Shown: one piece after another, positions 35,260 through 46,963 of the stretch
Position numbering within the stretch: the first letter of the stretch is position 1
Layout of the letters: each line of letters starts with the position of its first letter
DNA from: Telopea speciosissima
Taxonomy: Eukaryota > Streptophyta > Magnoliopsida > Proteales > Proteaceae
Direction: 5' to 3'
Length of the DNA: 64,000 bases
Assembly (NCBI RefSeq): GCF_018873765.1
Contig: NC_057918.1
Span: forward strand, 65,102,871 to 65,166,870
Made by a program: the position numbers and the translations under genes
The notes under the pieces: generated by a model
Seen by the model: the letters and a program-made list of their open reading frames with translations, nothing else
Database searches by the model: none
What the model was told of the DNA's origin: nothing

Positions 35260-36732
35260 AGAGTGTCGGTGTGATTCAGAACCGACTAGAGAATGATTTG
35301 GTTATGAAATCGATAATAAAATTGAAACTTTTCGATTTTGATTTGGTTTTGGAATTCGATTCTTATATGGTTTAGTTTCGGTTCCTATACTTAGTTCATA
35401 TACTATAATATAGTAGTATTATAAAATATTAAAATAATAATATGCTATATATATTTTTTTGGTAGAATAATATGCTATATATAATTGTTGCGGGTGAAAA
35501 CCTCCGACGCCCGGTTCGCCCACAGATGAGCCTGCAAAAACCAAGCGATGAGCACAAGAGAGCCGATGTGGCTCCGGCCTAGGACTCTCCGATGCTCAAG
35601 TTAGGTCTCCAATGCAACAGCGTAACTGCGTAGTCCAAGCAAGCTGAGGAATGGTGCTCCATACCTGGGTATTTATAGAGTGAGGATGAGGTGAGGCGGT
35701 TGGGAGAGTCCAAGTATGGTAGGAGTCCTTCTTTCGGAAGGTTCTCTCGCGTAGAGCGGAGTGGAGAGCTATTTTCGGGGTCGGACTCTTATTAAGGTAA
35801 GAGTCCATGTAGAGTGTGATTCCGTGTTGCGCTGGGATTATGGCTTGATCCTTATCCCGTGATTCTCGGGATGTGCTGACGTGGCCAGGAGATCCCAGGT
35901 AGGGCGTTATGGCGGCTTCAGAGGAGGAGGGCTAGGCCTCGGAGGTCAGCCTAGGAGGTCGGGCAAGGGAGGTCGGCAAGTGAGGTTGGTCTCGGCCGTA
36001 AGCTCGACCAGGAGTCTATGGCCGACCTGTATGAGCTCGGCCTCAGCCACCGACTAGCTTGCGCTAGTCTGGTTCTGTCAGGTGACTTATCGTAGATGGG
36101 TTCGGCCCGATTTCCTGCTCGGCCCAATTCAATTCTCGGACTGAGGTCAGCTCGGCCATGTGGCAGCCTCTGATAGGTGGGGTGTTTTATGTCTCATCAA
36201 TAATATAAGGGAAAGAGATCACTGCCTAGGGCTCTAGAGCTTGCACGTGCATGTTGGCCAATGGGACGGGATACGCAAGCATTGCCCTGGGTAAGATTTT
36301 CTCCTTTCCATGTGGATAACGCGATATTTACATGCGCTTCTATATCTAGTCGTAGAGCCATGCGAGCCACACAAACAGGTAGCGTTCTTTTCTCCATAAC
36401 ATAATATATTATTCTATAATATAGTAATATTATAAAATGTAATATAATAGTCTATCATTAGTAATTTATACTATAATATATTAGTATTATATTGTATTAA
36501 TATATATTACTACCCAAATTTGGTTTGGTGTCAGTTCCAATTGACGGCTCATATGTTGGAATCGAAACTGAATCGAATTCGGTTCCAACCGACAGTTCCT
36601 ATGCTGGAAGTGAAACCAAACAGAATTCGGTTCATACATTTCAAATCTCGGGTTGTAACCAAATTTTATTTGATTCGGCTTATTCGCTGGTTCCAATTTG
36701 GTTTTCTGTTCAGGCTGTAATTTGACACCCTA
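35260..36732. mobile_element. Putative hAT-like MITE interrupted by a solo LTR
   Basis: The left end GAGTGTCGGTGTGATTC and right end TTTGACACCC resemble the ends of the MITEs at 3970 and 17047. Minus the solo LTR inside it the length would be about 755 bp, close to theirs. No 8-bp flanking duplication could be matched, and interior similarity is limited to general motifs, so this is tentative. Confidence 0.4.
35486..36199 (-). repeat. Solo LTR, 714 bp, minus strand, probably Ty3/gypsy
   Basis: The ends are TGTTGCGGG and GTCTCATCA, with a perfect 5-bp duplication ATAAT at 35481-35485 and 36200-36204. A TATAAATAC box reads on the minus strand near 35675. The sequence is GC-rich compared with its AT-rich surroundings, which makes the insertion stand out. 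No internal region is present. Confidence 0.88.
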
Positions 36733-37458
36733 TTATCTGTACAATAAAACTGCCACAGAGGAAGTGAATGGAGCCAGGAGTGTAGGACCATTGGAGTGGG
36801 TGCTGCATACAACATGGTTTAGTAATTGGTATTGGGGACGGTATTAGTCTCTGTTGATACCGATCTGATATCGATCCGCCGTCAAAAGCTTGAAATTGTC
36901 ACATTTAGGGATTGGAGCTCTATATTGGCCCAATATCATGGTTCTAAGAATCATTATAGGCCCGTATCAGTCTAGATCAAACTACAAGATCTTTGATGAT
37001 TTGATCCGGATCAGGTCAGACTGGTGTTCGATCCAGGGCCAAAGAATAGATATCGGTCTCTGCCAATCCTGATATCAGTCAATTTGATAACGATTCTTAT
37101 AATCCTGGCATACAGTGCAGAAGGGTAAGAGTAGGTAGGATCATATGGTTTGAGGTATACATATCAAGCAATATGTACCAGTTTTGCAGGTGATTGATCC
37201 TAATATCATGTCAATACCATATCAGTGATACAATATGGACAAAGGGTAAAATGAAAAAAAAAAAAAAAAGAAGTTATTTTTAAAAAAGAATCAAGGGCAA
37301 CTTTGTCCTGACAAATCTATACCGATATCAATCCGTTATCGTATCAGTTTCTGAATTGATCGATACTTGTTCTGATATCGTGCACTAAAACCATGGGTAG
37401 GATTAGATATCTCAAATAATTGAGTAGGAACTTCTAAGAAGGTGATCATAGACAGAAG

Positions 37459-37503
37459 TTTTGGGTTTTGGGTTTTGGGTTTTGGGTGGGGGGGGTGGGG
37501 GCG
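37459..37503 (+). repeat. TTTTGGG x4 run followed by poly-G tract
   Basis: Four perfect TTTTGGG units are followed by eight G, a T and five G. It differs from the plant telomere unit TTTAGGG. A G-quadruplex is possible. Confidence 0.8.
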
Positions 37504-38539
37504 TTGTGATGGTTGTGGGGTTGTTTGTAGGGAAAACGTCGGCAGCATTAGGAGAATATGGGGGTCCCAATTTCAAATATGTCAACATCATATAATTAAC
37601 TAACACCAAAAGGATTTGTCCGTTTGGACTTTCCATAAGACGAAGGGTAGTGAAAAACGTTGGTTTTTTTTACAAAAAAAAAAAAAACCGGTGGTTTTAA
37701 TTCCATGTAGTAGTCGGGCCAATGTGTTCGGATACCCTGCGTCATAAAATAAAATAAAAAATTTGGTGTATTGGTAATGGTATCGGGCTTCACATTTTCA
37801 ATATGGATATGGACCGGTGGTATGGAGTCGAATTGAACAGTTTTGCCGTTGATAAATAACATCCCACCAATCTTGTATCAGTCAAAACATGGTATCCACA
37901 CCGGTTAAACCAATATCAATATTTATATTGTTCTTGTTCTAATAGTTTTTCAATAAGTCTAATGTTGCTTAAATCTAATTTATATTGAAGGAGTAATGTA
38001 TCGGTCAAACTTAATTTGGTGTGCATGAATACTGTCAAAATTGCTCTGAATGAAAATATGTCTTTGGACATTAAAACAAATGAATATTTAATTACACTTT
38101 TGGTTTGTAAAAATGTTTTACCATATTAAGATTTATGAAATTTTTAGATTTGAGAAAAACCTAGTATTAAAATGTTAAAAATTGCACGTACTTTTTTATC
38201 TTGAATTGGGGAGTTAACTCTTTTTCCTTTTGGAATTTGATTTTACTATTTTTATTGGATTCAAATAGGGGATATTTGCTTATTTATGAATAATATCTTA
38301 AGTAAATGAAATACAAATACAAAAACATTTACTGTCTGACCTGGTTTCTGGTATAAATACTTGTCTGTCCTAGTTTCGAGCCAAGTTTTCCCTAGTTTCG
38401 ATGGGCATGTGTCGAAACCACCGAAATATAATTGAAACCATCGAAACCCGGTCGAATCTAGAAATTTTATAAAATCTCCCTGCAACTCGTATCGAAAACC
38501 TGTAAACACGAGTTAACTCGGTGGTTTCGATAGGTTTCG

Positions 38540-38640
38540 ATCGAGTTTTTCTTTCATGACTCAAACTACTATAGTGGTATCTTCTCAAGTTGTAGGTTCA
38601 AAACCTTGCACATGAATCTTCTTGGAGAATTGCTTTAGTA
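38540..38640 (+). mobile_element. Possible tRNA-derived SINE fragment
   Basis: 'TAGGTTCAAAACC' near 38593 fits a pol III B box, preceded by an A-box-like 'TGACTCAAACTAC' about 40 bp before. No ends or duplication were found. Confidence 0.25.
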
Positions 38641-38995
38641 GAAGATTGTAGGGAGGAAATTACAAAATTACAAATATCAACGGAGATGAAAATGTAGGGA
38701 GGAAATTACAAAATTAACCCAACAAAAAAATTCCCTAGGTCTAGGGTTCCTGCATTAACTGTATCACATGGCTTATGTGGTTTAATGCATAAACCAAGAA
38801 AACCCTCTTCCCATTGGCTCTAAAAACTCGCAACCCTCTAATATTGGACTCTTTTCTTTGCGAAAATCAAACTTCAAACTTAAAACAATGCAAGTTTCAC
38901 GAGATTTTTAATTTCCTAATTTCCTATAGGGGTAAGAGAGAGATCGACACATAGGGTGCTAGCTTACGGTATACCGTTAGCACACCCATCCCTCT

Positions 38996-39434
38996 TAGGG
39001 ATGTAAACGGGTATTCAAAAATCCGAATTCAATTCGCATCCATTTTCGTTTAGGGGTATCCTTACCCGTTTAGGGATATTCGGAAAAAAAAAATTCGAAT
39101 AACCTAGACAAAAAATATTTGATCCGAATAATTATAAAATTAATAATAAAAAATAAAATAACTAATGATCTTGAGGGTTTTCAAAAATTCAACAAATTCT
39201 AAGAAATGAGGAAATGAGAATCATGAGACTAAAATAGTTGAGAGTTATGGGTTGCGAGTTAAATCATGCTTGTCTGGGGAGAAAGATATGGGTTACACAA
39301 ATCTTGGATGAAAATGAATAATCAAAAATTCAAATTCAATTTGCATCCATATTCATTTAGAGATATCTTTATTCGATCATTAAATATCCAAATCTGATTA
39401 CATTCGATTCGTATCCAATCCATTATCATCTGTA
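38996..39434. mobile_element. hAT-type MITE, 439 bp
   Basis: It starts TAGGGATGTAAACGG and ends CATTATCATCTGTA. The flanks ATCCCTCT (38988-38995) and ATTCCTCT (39435-39442) match at 7 of 8 positions. The interior has CGAATTC/ATTCG-rich arms. Confidence 0.75.
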
Positions 39435-39705
39435 ATTCCTCTCCCTATTATATATATAGGATAAAAAAGGTGGGGTCTTCTCATAGAAATGATTGACATT
39501 AAATTAATGTACACAATAAAACAATTCCGCTTCACCTTGGGGTTGAGTTGGTGTATCCAACTGAGTGAGTACTGTGGTTTGTCATATCGTATAGCATTAG
39601 AAACTCTCATGATTACGTTTGACCAACGGCACTCAACTATGAACCTTCCTCATTTCTATGAGAAGACCCCACCTTTTTTATCCTATATATAATAAGGAGA
39701 GGAAT
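39435..39705. repeat. Inverted repeat with 56-58 bp near-perfect arms
   Basis: 39435-39492 and 39650-39705 are reverse complements with only about two differences (core AAAAAAGGTGGGGTCTTCTC). Similarity continues more weakly outward on both sides, to about 39340 and 39795, because MITE-like ends in opposite orientation border it. Total palindrome is about 450 bp. Confidence 0.88.
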
Positions 39706-39923
39706 TAGAAATGTAAATGGATTGAATACGAATTGGATGTGATCAGATTCAGATATTTAATTATCGAATATGAATATTTCTAAATAAATATGGATGCAAT
39801 AAAACTATTCCATTTCATGTTTCATTTGAGTTGGTGTATCCAACCAACTGAGTACTGTGGTTTGTCGTATAGCATTAGAAACTCTCATGGTTACGTCTGA
39901 CCAACGGCACACAACTATGAACC
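39514..39923. repeat. Direct duplication of about 130 bp around one palindrome arm
   Basis: 39514-39644 (from CAATAAAAC to CTATGAACC) is repeated at 39797-39923. The two share GAGTACTGTGGTTTGTC and AGCATTAGAAACTCTCATG blocks. The first copy forms the palindrome loop. Confidence 0.88.
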
Positions 39924-40125
39924 CTCCGCCAACTCTCTCTCTCTCTCTCTCTCCTCCTTTTTTTTGTTTTTTTAAAAGGAGATTTATCCGTCCCACTTAA
40001 TGGAACCGGCAAAGACTTCAAAAGAGCTGTTTCTAGTCCCTCTCTAACGCAACTTGGACTAGATTATTCTACACAACCTTTCCAGAAGAACAGAGGATAT
40101 ATATATATATATTTATATAATTAAT

Positions 40126-41655
40126 AGAGTAAATTATATACATCTCCTGTAGTTTGAAACAATATCAGATCATCCCTTAGTTTCATTTTTTCAAAAAACC
40201 CCCTAATGCCTCATGGCGTTAGTAAACTGTTAATTTTAAAAATAGTAAAAAGGCCATTTTACCCTTTTAGTTCAAGGACCTATTTTAAATTTCTCTTTTA
40301 CCCTTATTTGCCGCCTTCTCCTTCAACTTTGAAATTCCTAAATCGATTTAGGGTTTTACTCTTGTGAAGCTCCAGCTCCGGCGAAGGTAGCCATAGCTTC
40401 CGTCCGGCATCGGGATTCTCCACCTCCCTGAAATGGTCTCTGATCGTCGTCCCCTGCGTTGCTGATGAATCCGCCATTTGCTCCCTCCCTATAATCCAAT
40501 ATTCACTCCTGATGTCCTAACACCGTGGATACCAGTGCGTAGAGTGAAGATGAAGACGAGGCCTTTATACTCCACAGCAATAGAGTAATCGAGATTCTCT
40601 GCTCCATCAGGCAGAGTAGCTCCAGCTGGTAGCATCTTTTTTACCAATTCTTTCCAGTTCTCTCCAGCCCTTTCTCCCATTTCGCCCAAAACAACAAAGC
40701 AAATCTATCTTAAACTGGTCTTGTGTGCTCTATTCTCAAACTTGAAGACACTGAAAACTAACTGAAGAGATTTAAACCAATCTGGTTAAATCAGTGAAGC
40801 ATGCACACGACCCTATACATTCATAAATAACCAGAAAGAAGTTGAATTATGGCTGCTATAATTTGAATAAGACCATTGCTAAATTTCCAGAAAAAGTCAC
40901 CGTCCAAAGCCGCAACTTTAGGTTCAATATTTGGATGAACAAAGAAATAGGTAAAAAATAATTTGAAAAATACCAGATCTGGAAAATTTCCAGAAAACAG
41001 ATTACCGCAAGAACCAATAGGAGAACTTGGATTGCAGGAGATCAAACCATCGGAAGGACTTAAAACTTGGATTGAGTCTGCTGTATGTTGAGATTAATTG
41101 ATCCTCACAAATTGATCCAAATCAGCTGGTTCAATGAGAAGTAATTTAAGATTCCAAAATTCTGGAATCAAACTCCAGAATTAGCAATCGCAGGCCTGGT
41201 ATGCTCGAATAATGATAAATTGCAGGAGGATAATCTTCAAATTTTCATAAGAGTTTGGTTTGATTTTAGTTCAATCGAGCAACCAACCCAAGACTTCTTC
41301 TTCTTCTCCGATGCAAGGCTCGTCTGGAATGGCGGTGATTAAGTTGCAGGTCAAGTGAGGAACGGATTTGAGTGGAAGAAGAATAAGAACAAGCCAAAAC
41401 GAAGGAGGAGATGGAGAAGAAGAAGATGATAGCAAAAGGGTAATATGGTCATTTACTAAATGGTGCATGGCAAAACATAGAAGGGTAATAATGTAATATA
41501 GCTATTTTCAAAAATTTAACTACTAACCGTTTAAACTTAACGGCAAGAACTTATTTGTAAGCCTCCCAATCATAAGGGGAGTGCATATAAAAGGAGAAAC
41601 TAAGGGGTGGTTTGTTATTGTTTCAAACTACAGAAGGGTGCATGTAATTTGATCT
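40126..41655. mobile_element. Mutator-like non-autonomous element (possible Pack-MULE), about 1.5 kb
   Basis: The left end GAGTAAATTATATACATCTC, then CCTGTAGTTTGAAACAAT, recurs inverted at the right end (ATTGTTTCAAACTACAGAAGGG, then GTAATTTGATCT). Similarity of the arms runs about 130-180 bp, with an 'AAAGGGTAA' type block at the inner edge. AT-rich flanks share AATTAAT on both sides, but an exact 9-bp duplication was not fixed. No transposase is present; the interior instead resembles host gene sequence, including leader-like C/T-rich and coding-like parts. Confidence 0.75.
40489..40689 (-). pseudogene. Captured 5' exon fragment resembling an extra-large G protein (XLG) gene
   Basis: The minus-strand frame starts [20 protein letters not shown] and continues [20 protein letters not shown]. 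The block of LPxGAxLPD followed by LDYSIAVEY resembles the N-terminus of plant extra-large GTP-binding proteins, which I recall from memory only. Similarity fades after about 43 residues, and nothing of the GTPase domain follows. It lies wholly inside the Mutator-like element, so it is read as a captured fragment. Other proteins with this motif are not excluded. Confidence 0.5.
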
Positions 41656-41669
41656 AATTAATATTAGAT

Positions 41670-41768
41670 CATATATATATATATATAAGTGGAATCCACC
41701 ATTGGAGATAGAAGTCATTATAAACAGAAAGAGAAGATCAAAAGTAGGGAGAAGAAGACATTAACATT
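41670..41768 (+). promoter_or_regulatory. Core promoter and 5' UTR of the alcohol oxidase gene
   Basis: An ATATATATATAAG TATA-like run lies at about 41675-41690, some 80 bp before the start codon, followed by a purine-rich leader. The Mutator-like element ends at about 41655, so it lies directly upstream. Confidence 0.5.
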
Positions 41769-44700
41769 ATGGGTGCAGAGGAGCCACAGATCAGGGAATG
41801 CCACCCTTTATTGAGAGGTGGAAGAAGAATTGACAGTTACAGTCATGGGCTTTCTTCATCTCAAATGGAATCACTCTCTGCCATTTGTGAGACTTACATA
41901 CCTCCTGTCCCCTCAGAAGATCCTCTCCACGTGGGTAGCAAAGAAGTCCCTTCCAGTAAAGCTGTTCAGTCATTCTTCAATGCTTCTGCTTCTCAGAAGC
42001 CAATCCCTGATGAGGTGATTCATTGATTTCCATGTACTTGTCCTTTTTCATATTCTTTCCCCATTAATTAAAAATTAAAATTCTCTTTTGTTAATGAAAC
42101 AGAGTAATTCTCTTTAGAGTTTCTGTTCATAATGGTGTTTTCTTTTAATGGAGAACAGGTTGCTGAGATGTTGGTGAAGAAGGGTGAACCAGAACCAGTA
42201 GCCTTAGTGCGAATTGCTCTATGGCTTCTATCGACCAGATTAGGGACTCTGTTTCTATGTGGGACTCTCTGTTTTGGATCGGAATGGCCATTTATTCACA
42301 AGTTCTCTGAAATGTCATTGCAGAAGAGGGAAATGGTTCTGAAGAACTGGTCAACAGCAAGGTTCTTAGTCCCTCTCAGAGGAGTATTTCTGTTGACCAA
42401 AGTTTTCTGCTTCTTCACCTTCTTCTCAAGGGTAAGTTCTTACTCACCCCATTACAAATTTTCTTTCTTTTATGCCTCTCTCGCCATGGTTATTCCTGAT
42501 CTTCTTCCCCTATTCTCTAAGTAGAGTTTATTGGGTCTGGTTATGAACCAAGTTGCAGAAAACTAATTTGTCTCTGTAATTTAATTTAAAAAATGAACCA
42601 TGTTGCTTTTTCTGAGCTGGTTTTTTTTTTTTTTGTTTCTTCCTTTCTTTTCATAAAAGGGGTTGCTTCCACTTCCAAAAGCATTGCCGTTATATGCTGC
42701 AATCATTCATGTAACTTGTCGTTATCTTCTTTAGGCAGAAATAGTCTGGCATGGGGGTTTACCTTCTTTTGAATGAGCCGTTTACATGTCATCTTCAAAA
42801 AAAGGTTTGAGTGCAGGAATTATATTCAGCAAGTCTCCTTGGAGGAAACACCATTTTTCTTTTTTAATTCTTCACTCTTTCTATATATTCACTTTCTGTA
42901 AGAACTGAAAATTACATGGGCTCAAGTGAAATCTGTTTGTTGTTCTCTGTACAAATCTCTCTCTCTACATGGTTGGAATTTTTTTTATTGTATAGGCTTT
43001 CTATAGAACTGGAGAAGAGCTGAATTTTACAAGGTTTTAACTTGGCTTTCTTTCTGTGGCCATGTTGCAGACTAATGAAAAATCAGAAAACCCAGCTTGG
43101 GATGCAATGGGATACCATGTAGAGACTGATGAGAACTCGAACAGAATCCGGAAGGAAAGACCTCTTGAGAAAGGAATAGTAGAAACTATGAATGAAACTG
43201 ATTCAACTCTTATTAGATCTCTTACACAAAAGGGATTGAAAGTCACTGAAGATCCACAACAGAACCTCTACAATATTGAATGTGATGTTGTCATTGTTGG
43301 TTCTGGTTGTGGTGGAGGAGTTGCAGCTGGAGTTCTTGCACGTTCAGGTCAAAAGGTCATTGTCCTTGAGAAAGGAAATTACTTTGTAACTGAAGACTAT
43401 TCATCTCTTGAGGCCCCCTCTATGGATCAGCTATATGAAAAGGGTGGGTTTCTATCATCTGATGATGGGGGAATGACGATATTTGCAGGATCAACTGTGG
43501 GTGGTGGTTCAGCTGTGAACTGGTCTGCCTCGATCAAAACTCCAAGTTCTGTGCTCAAGGAATGGGCTGTGGATCATAAGCTTCCTCTCTTTGGGAGTTC
43601 AGACTATCTCTCTGCCATGGATACTGTATTTACCAGGCTTGGTGTCACAGAGAATTGTACAAAGGAAGGACTCCAGAATCAAATCCTTCGTAAGGGGGGT
43701 AAGAATCTTGGTCTGAAAGTTGAATCAGTTGCTCGGAATTCCTCGGAGGAACATTACTGTGGGAATTGCAATTATGGATGTAAAACAGGAGACAAAAAAG
43801 GGACTCATGTTACTTGGCTGGTTGATGCTGTTGATCATGGTGCAGTGATCTTATCTGGATGCAAAGCAAAGAGGTTCATATTGGAAAGGAATGAGCACAA
43901 TCACAGTAAAAAGATGAAGTGCTTGGGACTAATGGCCACAACATTGAATTCAAACATCACAAAGGAACTACGTATCAAAGCTAAAGTAACAGTATCAGCA
44001 TGTGGATCACTCTTGACACCACCATTAATGATCTCTAGTGGACTCAAGAACCCGAACATTGGCAAGAACCTTCGTCTCCACCCTGTTTTGTTGGCGTGGG
44101 GATACTATCCAGACTCAATCTCAGGTCTGAAAGGGAAAACATATGAGGGTGGAATTATCACATCTTTGTACAAGGAAGTGGCAGAAAATTCCAGAGTTAA
44201 ATATATCATCGAAACCCCTGCAGTTGGCCCTGCTTCATTCGCTTCATTGTCTCCATGGGTGTCTGGACGCGATATGAAGGAGAAAATACTGAAGTATGCA
44301 AGGACTTCTCACATCTTCGCACTCGTCAGGGATCAGGGTTCAGGAGAGGTCAAGGCTGATGGAAAGATAAAGTACAAGCCTAGTCAATTCGACAAAGAGA
44401 ACCTTACTGCAGGACTGAGGCAAGCCTTGAGGATTTTGATTGCAGCTGGAGCTGTTGAGGTGGGTACCTTCAGGAATGATGGCCAGAAAATCAAATGCAA
44501 AGGGGCGAAAGAGGAGGAATTGGAGGAGTTTTTGGATTCAGTTGCAGCAGTGGGAGGTCCAATGTCAGGGGAAAAGCATTGGGACACCTACTTTTCTGCC
44601 CATCAGATGGGGAGTTGTAGAATGGGTGTAACTCCAGAAGAAGGAGCAGTTGATGAGAATGGTGAGAGTTGGGAAGCAGAGGGCCTATTTGTTTGTGATG

Positions 44701-44822
44701 GAAGTGTTTTGCCCACTGCAGTTGGAGTCAATCCCATGGTCACCATCCAATCCACTGCCTACTGTCTGTCCAAAAAGATTGCTGAGACTATGAAAAAGGT
44801 CAAAATTAATGGGAATCACTGA
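41769..44822 (+). CDS. FAO: Long-chain-alcohol oxidase (FAO family, GMC oxidoreductase), three exons, 756 aa
   Basis: Exons: 41769-42014, 42159-42431, 43071-44822, all GT-AG and between codons. FAO enzymes oxidise long-chain fatty alcohols to aldehydes with FAD and release of hydrogen peroxide (EC 1.1.3.20); they are membrane proteins. The FAD-binding motif [14 protein letters not shown] lies at about residues 247-260, a GGGSAVNWS block follows at about 320, and the C-terminal GMC signature HQMGSCRMG (from H684) and GVNPMVTIQ are present. A hydrophobic segment, [20 protein letters not shown], at about 100-120 is the likely membrane anchor. The length matches Arabidopsis FAO proteins (about 750 aa). 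The start is supported by the conserved [20 protein letters not shown]. It is intact. The exact member (FAO1/3/4A/4B type) is not resolved. Confidence 0.94.
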
Positions 44823-45269
44823 TCCATTACTCTGTTTTCCTTCTTTGTTTTTGATAGTTTTGATATATGTATGCTTTTTTTTTTAAAGTTAGCAGAGTGG
44901 ATGTACCAGTAGAAATAAGAAGTAATATTTATGATGTGTTCAAGATAACTTTGGTTTATCATGTTCATCTCGATTCATAAATATTTGTAACAATGTTAAT
45001 GCAAGTCCTCTTCCTTCCTTTCAAGTTTCCATTTTTTTGTCTTCCCTTCTTCTCATGTGCCTTTTTAATAAGTTCTTCCAAGTTTGGACTTCAGATTACT
45101 AAGGGGACCTTAGATTACATAGGAAACAACTATTGCACTATGGTTCTTACAAATAAGGAAAATGGTAATCGAAACAGATAATTTCTTTCTGTTGTCTCTT
45201 GAATTCTTGTAGTTGATCCAAAGTTTGCCCTGCTCCGACATTGTTTTGGTGGCGACCTGAAAGGAAAAT
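44823..45269. other. 3' flank of the alcohol oxidase gene
   Basis: This includes the 3' UTR, T-rich and with no other feature. Some weak purine-rich sequence lies towards the right. Confidence 0.4.
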
Positions 45270-45620
45270 TTTGTGAGCTACAATCACGGATCGTTTGGGG
45301 GGTTGGGGGAGTGTAAAACCTAACACGATGCAAAGAAGAATGAAAATCGCAAACACAATCACACAATGCACACAAGGATTTACGTGGTTCGGCAAGGTTG
45401 CCTACGTCCACGGTGAGATGGGATCTGTTTCACTATCAATGGAGAATAGGGTTACAGTCGTTCGTTCCTCACACCTCTCAGATTTTGCAATATAGAGAAA
45501 GAACTCTCGCTATAGATTTATAGCGAAACCCTATACAGAAAATTTACCGAAATACCCATATAGTCCATCAAAATTGGGGAGTGACCCACAACAGTCCATC
45601 ATCAAAAGTCAAGACACCAA
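45270..45620 (-). repeat. LTR-like remnant, minus strand
   Basis: The block ATTTACGTGGTTCGGC followed by GCCTACGTCCACGG is widespread in plant copia-type LTRs. A minus-strand GCTATAAATC box lies near 45515. The ends are not defined. Confidence 0.4.
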
Positions 45621-45639
45621 AACCTCAACAGGGGAGTGA

Positions 45640-45985
45640 CCCAACTTGGAGGAGTATTTCTTTGTTTTATTGTCTTGTTGTGTAAGCAAGAAAGAGATGT
45701 GAGATTTTGGGATTTTTGAGTTAGGGTTTTCTGGGGAGAGTTCTTGCTGCGACCTTTGGGTATTCTTGAGAGATCTCTACTGTAATTGTTCTTCCATTAC
45801 ATAGTGAATCATCTTGAGCTTCACCCATAGATGTAGCACATCACATTTGTGTGTGAACCACGTTAAATCTCTGTGTCATCTTTGGTTGAATCTGTTTTGT
45901 TTTTTCGTATTTCTTGGTGTTTGCGTGAACACTTTCGACTTGACTCATGTATCAGAAAAACAGTTGTTTGAACTGTCAATATAAT
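45640..45985 (+). repeat. Copia-like LTR remnant, plus strand
   Basis: The segment holds CATTACATAGTGAATCATCT and GTGAACCACGTTAAATCTCT in the order typical of the end of copia-type LTRs. A diverged copy in the opposite orientation lies at 47690-47956. The ends are not defined. Confidence 0.5.
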
Positions 45986-46798
45986 ATCATCCTAATCCTT
46001 GTGTTTAAGCCTATGTGAAATAAATAAACCCTTCTATAAGAAAGATATCCACAAGCAACTGATGAACCTTAGCAAAAACCATATAGTCAAAACTGAGTTT
46101 GGAGTTGCCAACCAATAATCTACTTTTGGATTCCAATGGAAAAAGCCTAAGAAGATCACCTAGGAAATCCTTCTATTGCACTCCAAACCCCTTAAAATAG
46201 GTGGTGACATGTCTCCTCTGCATCCATATGTGAAAATGTTTTTATGGTTGAGTCTGTGAAACTCTAGAACAGCATACATAGATCCAGAACTTTTTGTTGA
46301 TAAAGTGAAACAAGTTAAGAGATTTGGTTGTTGAGGAAGAAGGTGATGACAATTGTAAACTTTTCCAGCAAATCCCAGCCTCACAGTGGATGATACTCAA
46401 AGATTTTTCCAAGTCAAGTCCACCCTAACTACCAGAAAGATCATTGGTCCCCCTCTAGCCATAACTCATGCATGTAAGGTCAATGTTTAACTAGTTAAAC
46501 TTAAAGTAATCTTTTAGTAATTTAATTTTCAACTATCTAAACCCACTAGAATTGACTAGTTCCTAAAAATTAAAATCATGATCCACATATATGGCAACTG
46601 AACTTAAAGGAAGACCAAAAACAAATAAATATAAGTTTGAATTCAAGTTTGTGGCCATAAAATTACTATCCATTTTTATGTTTTTAAAAATAAATCATTT
46701 GTTCCCATTCAAAGTTGAGAGAGCGCACAGTAATGTCTAGAGTATCGGCAAACATGCAAGGACATACACGAGATATGTATCAATACAAAAAAGAGTAT
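45986..46798. other. intergenic, nothing recognised
   Basis: No gene or clear element; a 74-codon minus-strand frame near 46160-46384 shows no similarity I know. Confidence 0.35.
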
Positions 46799-46807
46799 TT
46801 GATTGAA

Positions 46808-46954
46808 GGGAAAAAGATCCCTGTTTGGTGGTGTCTCCTACGCCTTCTCACAGGGCACTGTGAAATGGTGCCCCTGCCCCTAGATGGATATCTAGAGGCG
46901 CTCCCCCATTGACCCATACACTAGAATCATGCAACCAAGTAGTGATCTCATGCC
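46808..46954. mobile_element. MITE family A, copy 1 (147 bp), Mutator-like
   Basis: It starts GGGAAAAAGATCCCTG and ends AGTGATCTCATGCC. The perfect 9-bp duplication TTGATTGAA lies at 46799-46807 and 46955-46963. A shared TTGGTGGTGT block links it with the element at 47966. A 9-bp duplication fits Mutator-like elements. Confidence 0.85.
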
Positions 46955-46963
46955 TTGATTGAA

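Larger units (their letters stand above)
36733..38987. other. gene-free repeat-rich stretch
   Basis: 36830-37400 and 37760-37920 are rich in CGATATC/GGTATCG motifs, related in style to the block near 33 kb. 37459-37503 is a G-rich run. 38330-38560 has repeated TTTCGA/CGAAACC motifs in both directions. No gene found. Confidence 0.5.

Noticed and set aside
37459-37503. Interstitial telomere array
   Set aside because: The unit TTTTGGG is not the plant TTTAGGG repeat and only four units are present; kept only as a G-rich run.
43037-43246. Minus-strand frame over the third exon start of the oxidase gene
   Set aside because: It is a shadow of the FAO frame, which is conserved through the whole exon.
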